NCBI RefSeq assembly: GCF_003185655.1
Contig: NZ_QHJQ01000007.1
Coordinates: forward strand, 62,001 to 126,000
Length of the DNA stretch: 64,000 nt
Direction: 5' to 3'
Origin: Coraliomargarita sinensis
GTDB taxonomy: Bacteria; Verrucomicrobiota; Verrucomicrobiia; Opitutales; Coraliomargaritaceae
A program made the position numbers and the translations under genes. Of this stretch, positions 22,203 through 33,822 are shown in pieces. Numbering within the stretch: the first letter of the stretch is position 1; every line of letters begins with the position of its first letter. Under the pieces are notes generated by a model that saw only the letters and a list, made by a program, of their open reading frames with translations, did not search any database and was not told the DNA's origin.

Positions 22203-23216
22203 CTACGTGGCCCCCTTGTCCCGCAGGCTTTCTTCCAGCTCGGCCAGGTCGCGGGGAAATTTACTGCTGAAGCGCTTGGTCTTACCGGTTTCGGGGTGGA
22301 CAAATCCAATGCTGGAGGCGTGCAGGGCTTGGCGCTTACAGCCGTAGGGCTGGCCCGTGCCCTGCCCGACGGCCTTTTTGAAATCCGGGTGATAAAAGCG
22401 GTCGCCCAGGAGTGGCACACCCGCCCGTGCGGCATGGATGCGCAGTTGATGTTTCAGTCCGGTCTGCAAGCGCAGGCGCAGGCGGGATACGGTGTGCTCG
22501 CGTCCGCCACCGGCCGGCCAAGTGATGGTATCCAGCACTTCGTAATGACTGACGGCTTCAGTTGCCCCCTCCGTCGGCTCATCGAATACGGTTTGCTCCA
22601 TCCCCTGCTCATCGAGTTTGAACCAGCTGCGCCAGGTCCCCTTTCGCGGTGCCAACTTGCCGTCCCCTAGAGCGAGGTATTCACGAAGAAAGCTGTGCTC
22701 CCGCACTTGTTTGACCAAATGCTCGCGCGCCTCCGCGTTCATGGCGAAACAGAGTAAGCCGCTGGTGTATTGATCGAGCCGGTGCACCGGCAGGGGCGTC
22801 AGCACTTTGCGATTCACCCGGTTGTGATCGAGCTCGGCCGCCCCTTTCCCCTGCAGATAAGTTTCGAGAAGGCTCAAAGCAGAAGGCTGCGACTTACCGG
22901 GCAACGGCACGGAGAGCAGGCCGGCACCTTTGTTGACGATGGCCAGCGAGCGATCGATATAGAGCAGATTGACCTGGGCATGGATGCGCGTCGGCATCCG
23001 TTTGAAAAAGACTTTCGCACCGGGCACAGCCTCGCCCATCCGCAGGCGTTCGCCCGGATCCTCCAAGCGATGATGGGGCTTGGTCAGCGGATGGCCGTCG
23101 AGTTGCACCCGCCCGCGCGCGAACCATTGCTTCAAGCGCTTCTTCGGGCTGTCCGGATAGTCGCGTGCCAGCCATTCAAGCGCGGTCTTCTCTTCAGTAT
23201 GTGATGTCTCTTTCAA
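22203..23216 (-). CDS. RluA-family RNA pseudouridine synthase with S4 domain
   Basis: A 337-residue enzyme that converts uridine to pseudouridine in rRNA or tRNA. The N-terminal S4-like RNA-binding part (about 20-75: PKKRLKQWFARGRVQLDGHPLTKP) precedes the catalytic domain. That domain has LYIDRSLAIVNKGAGLLSVP, the catalytic block LPVHRLDQYTSGLLCFAMN (HRLDxxTSG, nucleophile Asp), and RLQTGLKHQLRIHAARAGVPLLGDRFY (RTGRxHQIR region) near the C-terminus. The exact target (RluC/RluD/TruC type) cannot be told. It is a single minus-strand gene with a small perfect hairpin just upstream of its start. Confidence 0.93.
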   Translation of the reverse strand: MKETSHTEEKTALEWLARDYPDSPKKRLKQWFARGRVQLDGHPLTKPHHRLEDPGERLRMGEAVPGAKVFFKRMPTRIHAQVNLLYIDRSLAIVNKGAGLLSVPLPGKSQPSALSLLETYLQGKGAAELDHNRVNRKVLTPLPVHRLDQYTSGLLCFAMNAEAREHLVKQVREHSFLREYLALGDGKLAPRKGTWRSWFKLDEQGMEQTVFDEPTEGATEAVSHYEVLDTITWPAGGGREHTVSRLRLRLQTGLKHQLRIHAARAGVPLLGDRFYHPDFKKAVGQGTGQPYGCKRQALHASSIGFVHPETGKTKRFSSKFPRDLAELEESLRDKGAT

Positions 23217-23229
23217 TAAAATGCTGCTC

Positions 23230-23249
23230 CACAGATAGGGTTATCTGTG
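23230..23249 (-). promoter_or_regulatory. hairpin in the leader of the pseudouridine synthase gene
   Basis: A perfect 8-bp stem CACAGATA-GGGT-TATCTGTG, 13 bases upstream of the ATG at 23216. It could be an operator or an RNA structure limiting ribosome access. No known regulator motif is recognised. Confidence 0.35.
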
Positions 23250-23299
23250 CAAGCATTCGTCTTCCGGGCGAGAGTGACAATAGACAAATGCAGTCGCGG

Positions 23300-23690
23300 T
23301 ATAAGACCTAATGGATCATCGACCTTACGGATCGATGCTACATCCACCTTCCGCCTCTGACCTCTGTTTTCTGCGGCATGAGGCTGCAAAATAATTTCTT
23401 TGGGCCTGCGTAGCTGGCGACCGCTTATGGGCGATGATGGACGCTTATTAAGCTTATCTCAGTCATCCGGAATGATCTTCGGATCGTACTTAAAAAAGGT
23501 TTACCGCAGATTACGCAGAGGTCGGGGAGTTTTTTTGGAGATAGGGTAAAGGTTTCTAGGCGGGTCAATTCCGAGCGTCTTGTCCGGCGTAGCTCTCAGT
23601 GCGAAGACGGAAGTGACAAGACCACGCAATGCCCCGACTCCATTTGCTCTCTGACTTCTGTGTTCTGTCTTCTGTCTTCTAAAAAAACAC
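23300..23690. repeat. intergenic region with partial repeat modules
   Basis: It holds a second copy of the short palindromic unit (CATCGACCTTACGGATCGATGCTACA, about 23317-23342), a partial TTTGGGCCTGCGTAGCTGGCGACCGC module (about 23398-23425), TCCGGCGTAGCTCTCAGTGC (about 23583) and a TTCTGTGTTCTGTCTTCTGTC simple tract near 23660. No credible gene is seen. The stretch lies downstream of GH15 on the minus strand. Confidence 0.7.
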
Positions 23691-25553
23691 TCATCCTTTT
23701 CCGCCGCCGACTTTTTGGGATGAATTTTCGGAAAGTCGGCGATCCAGATCATAGGCTGCGCTGATCATGGCCAAGTGAGTGAAGGCCTGTGGCACATTGC
23801 CGAGGAACTCGCCTTTGGCCCCGAGCTGTTCGGAAAACAGGCCGAGGTCGTTGGAGTAACCCAGCATCTTCTCGAAGAGGTAACGCGCCCGCTGCAGATC
23901 CCCCATTCGGGAAACGCACTCGATGTACCAGAATGAGCAGATTGAGAAGGTCCCTTCCGTGCCGTCGAGCTCGTCCGAAAAGGACTCACCTACCCGGTAA
24001 CGGTAGACCAGTGAATCCTGCACCAGATCCTCCGTGATGGCTTTCAAGGTGCTGATCCACTTGGGATCGGTTGGGCTGATCATCCGCACCAGAGGCATAA
24101 TCAGAGTCGACGCATCCATCGAGTCCGTGCCCTTGAACTGAACAAACGCCTGCCTTTCCTCATCCCAGAAGTTCTCAAAAACATCTTCGTAAATGTCATC
24201 GCGTACGGACGTCCACTTATCCAGTGGCGCGGGCAAGCCGCGTTTGTGAGCGAGTCGGATACCCCGGTCCATGGCCACCCAGCACATGATGCGGGAGAAA
24301 AGGAATTCGTGGTCTCCGCCGCGCACCTCCCAGATCCCGGAATCCGCGTCGGACCAATGATCACAGACGTATCCCAGCAGTCGACTCAGGCTCTTCCAGA
24401 GCTCCCGTGAAATGGGTGATCCGTATTTGTCGAAGAGGTAGACCGAATCCATGACCTCGCCATATATATCAAGCTGCAACTGGTCTTGGTTGGTGGAACC
24501 GATCCGGACCGGTTTCGACTGACGATAGCCTTCCAAATCCTTCAAATGAAACTCACCGTCGAGCTTACTGCCGTCGATGCGGTACATCGTCTGCAAGGTT
24601 TCGCCCTTTTCCAGCTCGTTGATCCGGTCTTCAAGCCAATGCATAAAGGATTCAGCCGCTTCGGTATAGCCCAGCCGCATCAAGGCATAGGTGCTGAAGG
24701 AAGCGTCGCGCAGCCAGGTATAGCGGTAGTCCCAGTTTCGCTCGCCGCCCACTTCATTGGGAAAACCAAAACAGGGGGCGGCAATAATGGAACCGTGCTT
24801 GCGCGAGGTCAGCAGCTTGAGCGCCAGCGCCGAGCGGTGCACCGCCTCCCGCCAGCGACCGTTGTAAGTGCAACGAGAAATCCAGGAGCGCCAATAGTTG
24901 CAGGTGCGTTTAAAGGACTCGACCGAATAATCTGTGCCGGCGCAGGGGCTCTCCTCCCCCTTCACGGCTTCGTCCATGACGAACGTCACTTTTTCATCCG
25001 TCTTGAGGGAAAATTCTGCGTAGCCGTCGCCCTCATGGATCTCCAGAGGCACATCCGCCCTCAGACGAACGGCCAGCCCGTCCTCACCCCGGGAACGAAA
25101 GACGAGCACCTTGTCCCCCTCGCGCTCACAGTCATGTTGGGCACGGGCATAATTAAAACGGGGCTGAAAATAGAGCCGAAACCGCACCTCACCGTGAACG
25201 CACTTCACCCGACGCACCAAAGCCTGTTCACAGTCGTCTTTTTCACAGAGCACCATGTAATTGGAAATTTCCGCAATCCCTTCGTCGGAAAGAAAGCGGG
25301 TGATGAGGACATTCGTATCCGGGAGGTAGAGGTGCTTTTCCCGAAACGAGTCAAGTTGGGGCTCAATTTGGTATTTCCCGCCTCTTGCGGCATCGGCATT
25401 GGCGCAAAACACCGAGGGCGAATCAAACTCGGGAAAACAGAGAAAATCGATCGACCCGTTGAGCCCGACAAGCGCCGCAGTACTCAAGTCGCCGATGATG
25501 CCGTAATCCTCGACCGGGATGTAGGGGGAATTGTGATCTGTAGAATCCGACAT
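23691..25553 (-). CDS. glycoside hydrolase family 15 protein (glucoamylase/trehalase-like)
   Basis: A 620-residue protein from the ATG at 25553 (MSDSTDHNSPYIPVEDYG); 23 further upstream residues lack the conserved pattern. The N-terminal beta domain starts IEDYGIIGDLSTAALVGLNG-like and continues SIDFLCFPEFDSPSVFCANAD, as in trehalase/glucoamylase-like GH15 proteins. The (alpha/alpha)6 barrel begins near 230 with RSALALKLLTSRKHGSIIAAPCFGFPNEVGGERNWDYRYTWLRDASF, the substrate-binding region with a WDYRYxWLRD signature, and ends ICSFWYIECVSRMGDLQRAR. No signal peptide is seen, so it is cytoplasmic. Probable substrates are trehalose or alpha-glucans; trehalose phosphate enzymes that often accompany it are not in the window. 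Confidence 0.93.
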   Translation of the reverse strand: MSDSTDHNSPYIPVEDYGIIGDLSTAALVGLNGSIDFLCFPEFDSPSVFCANADAARGGKYQIEPQLDSFREKHLYLPDTNVLITRFLSDEGIAEISNYMVLCEKDDCEQALVRRVKCVHGEVRFRLYFQPRFNYARAQHDCEREGDKVLVFRSRGEDGLAVRLRADVPLEIHEGDGYAEFSLKTDEKVTFVMDEAVKGEESPCAGTDYSVESFKRTCNYWRSWISRCTYNGRWREAVHRSALALKLLTSRKHGSIIAAPCFGFPNEVGGERNWDYRYTWLRDASFSTYALMRLGYTEAAESFMHWLEDRINELEKGETLQTMYRIDGSKLDGEFHLKDLEGYRQSKPVRIGSTNQDQLQLDIYGEVMDSVYLFDKYGSPISRELWKSLSRLLGYVCDHWSDADSGIWEVRGGDHEFLFSRIMCWVAMDRGIRLAHKRGLPAPLDKWTSVRDDIYEDVFENFWDEERQAFVQFKGTDSMDASTLIMPLVRMISPTDPKWISTLKAITEDLVQDSLVYRYRVGESFSDELDGTEGTFSICSFWYIECVSRMGDLQRARYLFEKMLGYSNDLGLFSEQLGAKGEFLGNVPQAFTHLAMISAAYDLDRRLSENSSQKVGGGKG

Positions 25554-25758
25554 GCTATGCAGTATGCATGACTCGTGGGAACGTTCAAGAAATGCAGTCA
25601 CTGACCCGCAATGAGAGGGCAACCTGCCTGATCAATCATCCACTTGACGGTAAAATACGAAAAATTGAGGCAGAAACTTGCAACCAAAGCACAGATTCAT
25701 TGTCTGTTACTTCTCTCAGCAAATTAACCAAGAGAACATAACAGAAAAGGAATCTCAT

Positions 25759-26202
25759 ATGAAAAAGCTACTAATTCTTTCAATTCTTTCGATTACCGCT
25801 TCGCTTACATACGCCGGTTCCGGCTGTGGCGGCTGCGACGGTGACAAAGACAAGTCCGGTAAGACAGACGCACAAGTCCAAAGCACCAGTATCGCAGGCA
25901 AAGACTGCGGCGGTGATAAAGGCGATAAGGATGGCACCTGCGGCCTGACGAATCAAGCCGTGCAAGTTGCCGGTTCAGGTTGTGGAGGCTGTGATGGCGA
26001 CAAGGATAAAGGTACCAAGTCCGGTCTGACTGAAACAGACAGTCTTCTCGCAGGCAATTGTGGCGGATGTGATGGTGACAAGGACAAAAAGTCCAGCTTC
26101 ACCACACCTGATTCCAAGCTGCTCGCTGGTGCCGATTGCGGCGGTTGCGATGGTGACAAAGATAAGAAGTCTTTCTCCTCTGCAAGCGAAGCACTCGTTT
26201 AA
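25759..26202 (+). CDS. secreted Cys/Asp-rich protein with five CGGCDGDKDK repeats
   Basis: A 147-residue protein from the ATG at 25759, which has a good AAAAGGA ribosome site 8 bases upstream; the longer frame from 25678 lacks one. Residues 1-19 form a signal peptide (MKKLLILSIL…TYA|GSG). The mature part is five repeats at a 25-27-residue period: exact CGGCDGDKDK at 23-32, 75-84, 101-110 and 127-136, and a degenerate CGGDKGDKDGTC at 50-61. Linkers are Ser/Thr/Ala-rich. Each unit pairs a CxxC with a DxDxD-like acidic run, which suggests metal (Ca2+, Cu or Zn) binding or disulfide-clamped knots, but I know no such family. It is monocistronic with its own terminator, and divergent from GH15. Confidence 0.85.
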   Translation: MKKLLILSILSITASLTYAGSGCGGCDGDKDKSGKTDAQVQSTSIAGKDCGGDKGDKDGTCGLTNQAVQVAGSGCGGCDGDKDKGTKSGLTETDSLLAGNCGGCDGDKDKKSSFTTPDSKLLAGADCGGCDGDKDKKSFSSASEALV

Positions 26203-26226
26203 TCCAGAGACACATTTCTTTCACCG

Positions 26227-26256
26227 AATCCCCGGCATTTGCCGGGGATTTTTTTT
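26227..26256 (+). terminator. rho-independent terminator after the Cys-rich gene
   Basis: A perfect stem AATCCCCGGCA / TGCCGGGGATT with a two-base loop and an uninterrupted T-run (26249-26256), 25 bases after the stop codon. Confidence 0.95.
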
Positions 26257-26265
26257 GTGTCGAGG

Positions 26266-26430
26266 TTGGAGTTCCGCCTTTAGGCGGTCTTTCCCATTTC
26301 AGCTTGAGGCGTTCGACGCAGTAGAAGAGCCTATCATATAATACCGCTTCGATTTCAATCCGGTAGTATTTATATCAAAGTCAGGTGGCAACTTAATGAA
26401 ACGAGCGGTCGCCTCAAGGCGGAACTCCAG
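26266..26430. mobile_element. MITE-like element with imperfect terminal inverted repeats
   Basis: A 165-bp non-coding unit bounded by TTGGAGTTCCGCCTTTAGGC at the left and, inverted, GCCTCAAGGCGGAACTCCAG at the right (about 18 of 20 positions match). The inside is AT-richer. A shorter relative with the same ends lies at 33921-33982. No transposase is present, so if mobile it would need one in trans. It sits against the 3' end of the aldo/keto reductase gene. Confidence 0.6.
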
Positions 26431-26435
26431 CCTAT

Positions 26436-27356
26436 TCAAACCGCTTCCACGTAGCGCCGCATACGCCGGCGAAGTTTTGCGTCCAAGGCGGGGCGGTAGC
26501 CGGCGCGCATATTCTCTTCCATGTGCACCACCTGGCTCGAAGCCGGGATCGCGCAGGTCACATCCGGATGCGAAACAATCCAGCGGAGGAGAAAGTCCGG
26601 CCAGTCGTGAATCCCGGCATCGGCCGCCCATGAGGGCAGCGGCTTTCGCTGCAGGCGGTCAATCAAGCCTCCGCCGCCCAGCGGGCGGTTGGCAATCACG
26701 GCGACCCCCTTGTCCGCCGCCAGCTGGATCAATGGCTCCGCCTCGGGGCGTCCGGCATTGTAGGTGAGCTGCACAAAATCGAGCGGTTCATTCTGCAAAA
26801 TCCTTTTCAGCTCATCATGCCGCCGGCCGTGCGATGTCGTCACCCCGACGTAACGGATGCGGCCCTCCTCTTTGGCTTCGCGAAGCATTTTCAGATGTGA
26901 CTGCCAGTTCACCAGATTATGCACTTGCTGGAGATCGATGAGCTCGCGACCCCAGAGGCGAAAAGAATTTTCAAACTGGCCACGGCCCGCGTCATCGCTG
27001 GCCGACCAGACCTTGGTCGCAGCAAAGAGAGACTTCGTGTCGGCTTTGAGTTCGGGCAGGGCCGCACCAATCGCAGCTTCAGCGTTTCCATACATCGGTG
27101 AGGAATCGATCATGCCGCCCCCGAGTTCGAAAAAGCGCTCCAGCACCTTGAGACGCTGACGAAAGACCGATCCGCTGGTAGGGACGTTGAATGTCAGCCA
27201 GGTTCCCATCCCGATGACGGGAATTCGCTCCCCTGAAGCAGGGATGGCTTTGCTTCGTATACCGCCAGCATGTCCATCTTGAGCGAACAGCTTGCCGCTT
27301 TTAAACCCCGCCAGCGAGAAGCAAGCCATGAATCTGAGATAATCCCTCCGGTTCAT
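26436..27356 (-). CDS. aldo/keto reductase with Tat-type leader
   Basis: A 306-residue protein from the ATG at 27356. The N-terminus MNRRDYLRFMACFSLAGF resembles a twin-arginine signal (RRDYLRF followed by a hydrophobic core), which would put the protein outside the cytoplasm. The barrel shows ERIPVIGMGTWLTF, GGGMIDSSPMYGNAEAAIGAAL (Asp and Tyr of the catalytic tetrad), LFAATKVW (Lys), LIDLQQVHNLVNW (His) and YVGVTTSHGRRHDEL, then AVIANRPLGGGGLI and CAIPASSQVVHMEENM. The substrate is unknown. It is divergent from vapBC, with an 18-bp palindrome 10 bases upstream of its start. Its 3' end lies next to the MITE-like element. Confidence 0.9.
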   Translation of the reverse strand: MNRRDYLRFMACFSLAGFKSGKLFAQDGHAGGIRSKAIPASGERIPVIGMGTWLTFNVPTSGSVFRQRLKVLERFFELGGGMIDSSPMYGNAEAAIGAALPELKADTKSLFAATKVWSASDDAGRGQFENSFRLWGRELIDLQQVHNLVNWQSHLKMLREAKEEGRIRYVGVTTSHGRRHDELKRILQNEPLDFVQLTYNAGRPEAEPLIQLAADKGVAVIANRPLGGGGLIDRLQRKPLPSWAADAGIHDWPDFLLRWIVSHPDVTCAIPASSQVVHMEENMRAGYRPALDAKLRRRMRRYVEAV

Positions 27357-27365
27357 AGCGCTACA

Positions 27366-27383
27366 TTGCCGCATATGCGGCAA
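27366..27383. promoter_or_regulatory. perfect 18-bp palindrome upstream of the aldo/keto reductase
   Basis: TTGCCGCATATGCGGCAA is a perfect palindrome, 10 bases ahead of the reductase ATG and 28 bases from the vapB -35 box. Position and symmetry fit a dimeric repressor operator, possibly for the divergent pair; the regulator is unknown. Confidence 0.5.
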
Positions 27384-27410
27384 ACTTCAAGCAGCGTCCA
27401 TTTTAGCATA

Positions 27411-27439
27411 TTGACAGCATATTATTTTGATGCTTTGAT
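27411..27439 (+). promoter_or_regulatory. sigma70-type promoter of vapBC, leaderless
   Basis: A consensus -35 TTGACA (27411-27416), a 17-base spacer and a -10 TTTGAT (27434-27439). Transcription would start about 7 bases on, at or next to the vapB ATG (27446), implying a leaderless mRNA. Direct TTTTGATGC / TTTGATGC repeats (27426-27441) overlap the -10 and could be the VapB operator. Confidence 0.65.
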
Positions 27440-27445
27440 GCTTAA

Positions 27446-27727
27446 ATGAGAACAACGGTCACCCTTGATCCGGATGTGGAGCATTATATCCGCGATGCCT
27501 GTCATCGACGAAAAGCGAGTTTTAAGCGGGTGCTCAATGAAACACTACGCGAAGCTTTGAAGCCCGTTCCCAAGTCCCGTCCCGAACTGCTGGCTCCCCG
27601 ATCCCTGGGACTGGCACCCGGCGTCGATCCCAAACGACTAAGTGAGTTGGCTGACGAACTCGAGGTTGAAGCTTTTCTCGCAGCCGAAGCGGCGAAAAAC
27701 TATGGTCGCCAAAAAGACGTGAAATGA
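27446..27727 (+). CDS. vapB: VapB-type antitoxin (ribbon-helix-helix)
   Basis: A 93-residue protein. The N-terminal 40 residues, MRTTVTLDPDVEHYIRDACHRRKASFKRVLNETLREAL, form a ribbon-helix-helix DNA-binding domain. The C-terminal part (SLGLAPGVDPKRLSELADELEVEAFLAAEAAK) fits the toxin-neutralising tail. Its stop overlaps the toxin start by four bases (ATGA), so the pair is translationally coupled. It probably represses its own promoter as the VapBC complex. Confidence 0.88.
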   Translation: MRTTVTLDPDVEHYIRDACHRRKASFKRVLNETLREALKPVPKSRPELLAPRSLGLAPGVDPKRLSELADELEVEAFLAAEAAKNYGRQKDVK

Positions 27728-28155
27728 TTCTTCCTGACACCAACCTCCTGCTCTATGCAGTGAATCGTGACAGTCCTGATCACGAACAAGCACTGGCCTG
27801 GTGGCGCAAGACATTGGAAAGTGACATTCCCGTCCGTTTAGCGACAGGCGTCATCTTCGCTTTCGTTCGGCTGGCCAGCCATCGACGTGTATTTGCCCAT
27901 CCACTGACTCCCGGAGAAGCCTTCGATTATATCGAAAATTGGCTCGAGTTTCCATCTGTTGAAATCGCAGAAAATATCTCAGACGATGTCATCGTTGTCC
28001 GAAAGTTACTCGAAGATGCGGGAACAGGCGGCAACCTGGTCAGTGATGCTCAAATCGCGGCAATTGCAACACGTCTCGATGCATGTATTTACTCGGCCGA
28101 TGATGACTTTGATCGATTTCCGGGGATTCGCTGGCAAAATCCCCTGGGGAATTAA
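27724..28155 (+). CDS. vapC: VapC-type PIN-domain ribonuclease toxin (TIGR00028-like)
   Basis: A 143-residue PIN nuclease that would cleave RNA (tRNA or rRNA in known VapCs) when freed from VapB. It shows PDTNLLLYAVNRDSPDHEQALAWW (Asp5), RLATGVIFAFVRLASHRRVFAHPLTPGEAFDYIENWL, GNLVSDAQIAAIATRL (Asp) and SADDDFDRFPGIRWQNPL. This order is that of the mycobacterial-type PIN subfamily, where the usual second acidic residue is replaced by a hydrophobic one (VIFAFVRL). The gene ends 55 bases before metH. Confidence 0.92.
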   Translation: MILPDTNLLLYAVNRDSPDHEQALAWWRKTLESDIPVRLATGVIFAFVRLASHRRVFAHPLTPGEAFDYIENWLEFPSVEIAENISDDVIVVRKLLEDAGTGGNLVSDAQIAAIATRLDACIYSADDDFDRFPGIRWQNPLGN

Positions 28156-28175
28156 AGTTTTATTCTGCCCTTGAT

Positions 28176-28205
28176 CATATCAATCTATCCGAATATGTTG
28201 ATATG
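28176..28205. promoter_or_regulatory. inverted repeat in the metH leader
   Basis: CATATCAA (28176-28183) and TTGATATG (28198-28205) are perfect inverted arms around 14 bases, five bases before the metH start. They could be paired half-sites of a methionine or SAH regulator, or a stem over the start region. I do not recognise a SAM, SAH or cobalamin riboswitch in the short vapC-metH gap. Confidence 0.4.
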
Positions 28206-28210
28206 TTTTT

Positions 28211-31918
<3,708 letters not shown>

Positions 31919-31979
31919 GCAATATTTCTTATTTTGTTGATTTATGTACTTCTTATATTACATAATTTAACATTATAAG

Positions 31980-33428
31980 ATGTTAATACCTAAAAATGAG
32001 CTAATTTCCGTCCTTCAGGAATTCAATCCCTGGTGGTCAGGACAAGTACAGGCCGACCTGCCCGAGTGGGAACGAACAGCCAGCCAGGAGATTGCGCGGT
32101 GGTGTGAGCATCAAAAAAGCAAGCGTTCACTATTATTGACGGGCCCACGGCAGGTAGGCAAAACAACGCTTTTTCGCCAGACGATCCGGAACCTTCTTCA
32201 ATCGGGCATTGCTCCGTCGCAAATCCTCTATGCCACTTTCGACCATCCGCTGCTGAAGCTGGCGGGCATGAACAAAACGATCGAGGCCTGGGAAGAGATT
32301 TTTCCGGGCACCAGTGACCACCCGCAGTTCTTGTTTCTCGACGAAGTTCAATTCATTCCTGACTGGCAGGTCTGGTTGAAGCATCAGGTGGATTTCGGCA
32401 AAAACCGGAAAATTGCCATCACCGGATCCGCAAGCCCTCTTCGTTCCGGTTCGTCTGAATCAGGCGTTGGACGATGGGAGACCATCAAATTACCCACTCT
32501 GACCTTCCGGGAATTCCTGAAATTACGACAAGTCGAAGTTCCCGAGATGGCAGAAGTCAGCTCGTTAAAGCAGCTCATCGAACACAGCCCCTCGGATATC
32601 CTGCAATTCCAATCAGGTGCGAAGCAGCTCACCCCCTATTTTCATGATTATCTCTTAAGGGGTGGCTTTCCGGAGCCGGCACTGGAAGAAGACCTACAGC
32701 GTTGCCAGAGATTACTCCGCGAAGACATTGTCGATAAAGTGCTCAAGCGGGATATGACTGCCCTCTACGGCGTCCGCAGGATCGTTGAGATTGAAAAAAT
32801 CTTCCTTTACCTCTGTTACCATGACGGCGGCGTACTGGATATCAGTGCGATCTCAAAAGAACTCGACGGCGTGAAACGGCATTTACTCACGGACCATCTG
32901 GATCTTCTCGAGGCAGCCCACCTCATCTATAGCTTGAAACCCTTCGGATACGGCAAAGAAGTGTTACGTGGCAAGAGCAAGGTCTATCTGGCTGATGCCG
33001 CGATACCCGGATCTATTCTTCTCTATGGTCAAAAGCTATTGGAAAAACCGGACCGCTTGGGCAATGCGGTGGAAACCGCATTTTTCAAACACGTATTCAC
33101 TCGCTATTATCACGACCAACCGACCTTTTCTTATTGGCAATCGAAAGGAAGGAAGACGTACGAGGTCGATTTGGTCGCAGAGATCGGTGAGCGTATCGTT
33201 CCGTTTGAGGTCAAGTACCAAGACAAGCTAATCAGTGACAGCGACCTGAAAGGACTCCGTCTATTCATGGAGGAGAAATCCATCGACCTCGGCTATGTCA
33301 TCACACGTAATGCGGAATCTCTTTTTATCACCCAGCCCCGCTCCGCAAAAACGGGTCAATACAAAGAGAAATTGGATGCTCATATCGTCGGAGTGCCCGC
33401 CTGCCTCGCCTGCTATTGGCTTTCTTGA
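31980..33428 (+). CDS. AAA ATPase with DUF4143 / nuclease-like C-terminus
   Basis: A 482-residue protein. The ATPase part has Walker A GPRQVGKTT (55-63), Walker B QFLFLDEVQF (116-125, Asp121/Glu122) and a sensor block KIAITGSASPL. A winged-helix-like DUF4143 region follows (ISKELDGVKRHLLTDHLDLLEAAHLIY). The C-terminus carries a restriction-endonuclease-like core (YEVDLVAEIGERIVPFEVKYQD, D…ExK form). Such proteins are widespread, lineage-scattered and of unclear role. The leader (31919-31979) is very AT-rich, and the body is richer in A/T than metH. With the repeated metH end on its far side, it looks recently inserted. Confidence 0.92.
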   Translation: MLIPKNELISVLQEFNPWWSGQVQADLPEWERTASQEIARWCEHQKSKRSLLLTGPRQVGKTTLFRQTIRNLLQSGIAPSQILYATFDHPLLKLAGMNKTIEAWEEIFPGTSDHPQFLFLDEVQFIPDWQVWLKHQVDFGKNRKIAITGSASPLRSGSSESGVGRWETIKLPTLTFREFLKLRQVEVPEMAEVSSLKQLIEHSPSDILQFQSGAKQLTPYFHDYLLRGGFPEPALEEDLQRCQRLLREDIVDKVLKRDMTALYGVRRIVEIEKIFLYLCYHDGGVLDISAISKELDGVKRHLLTDHLDLLEAAHLIYSLKPFGYGKEVLRGKSKVYLADAAIPGSILLYGQKLLEKPDRLGNAVETAFFKHVFTRYYHDQPTFSYWQSKGRKTYEVDLVAEIGERIVPFEVKYQDKLISDSDLKGLRLFMEEKSIDLGYVITRNAESLFITQPRSAKTGQYKEKLDAHIVGVPACLACYWLS

Positions 33429-33448
33429 GCTTTCCCCATCCAGTGCCC

Positions 33449-33543
33449 GGTCGATAAAGGCCAGATGCAGGACTACGCTGAAAGGAAGGATCTCAGTCTC
33501 GAAGTCTGTGAAAAGTGTGTGGCACCCCACCGGGGATATTGAG
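33449..33543 (+). pseudogene. second, diverged copy of the metH 3' end
   Basis: This repeats the last codons of metH. 31837-31866 equals 33461-33490 exactly (30 bases), and after one mismatch 31868-31893 equals 33492-33517 exactly (26 bases). The frame and stop are kept: [18 protein letters not shown] is identical, followed by CVAPHRGY-stop where metH has [12 protein letters not shown]. The changes look like allelic divergence (many conservative or synonymous) rather than decay. The fragment has no start. It marks the right boundary of the inserted ATPase gene. Confidence 0.88.
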
Positions 33544-33627
33544 GCGGTTATCCTTTATCTCCCGAAGAAGAACGCTCCGACAAACAGAACGATTTTTCCT
33601 TCGACCCAGCAACCAGAGCTAGCGATT

Positions 33628-33822
33628 TCAGCGTCTCCGGCGCGCGAACCAGAGGATGCCGGCCCCGAAAAGCGCCGAAAGCATGATCACCGCGAACAAG
33701 GGCATTTGCGCACGCAGGTGCAGGAAGCGGAGATTTACGTTGGCACTATTCTGCAGCAGAAGAGTCACCAGCAATACGGAAAGCGTGACCCAGAGTGCGG
33801 TCCGAATGTTCTGTTTAGTAAT
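33628..33822 (-). CDS. LapA-type small membrane protein, start unclear
   Basis: A frame on the minus strand reads KQNIRTALWVTLSVLLVT, LLQNSANVNLRFLHLRAQMP and LFAVIMLSALFGAGILWF, then ARRRR-stop. It has two membrane helices joined by the QN…V-x-F-x-F…MP block typical of the LapA/DUF1049 family. No ATG, GTG or TTG opens it: an in-frame TGA lies just upstream, and the first candidates are ATC (33828) or ATT (33822). It may be a broken 5' end left over from the rearrangement beside metH, or it may use a rare start. The end given here assumes ATT. Confidence 0.5.
   Translation of the reverse strand: MTKQNIRTALWVTLSVLLVTLLLQNSANVNLRFLHLRAQMPLFAVIMLSALFGAGILWFARRRR

Noticed and set aside
26396..26767. 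123-residue plus-strand ORF next to the MITE-like element
   Set aside because: Antisense to the aldo/keto reductase, with Arg/Pro/Ser-rich shadow composition.
28156..28210. SAM or cobalamin riboswitch before metH
   Set aside because: The gap is 55 bases and shows only a simple inverted repeat; neither riboswitch core fits.
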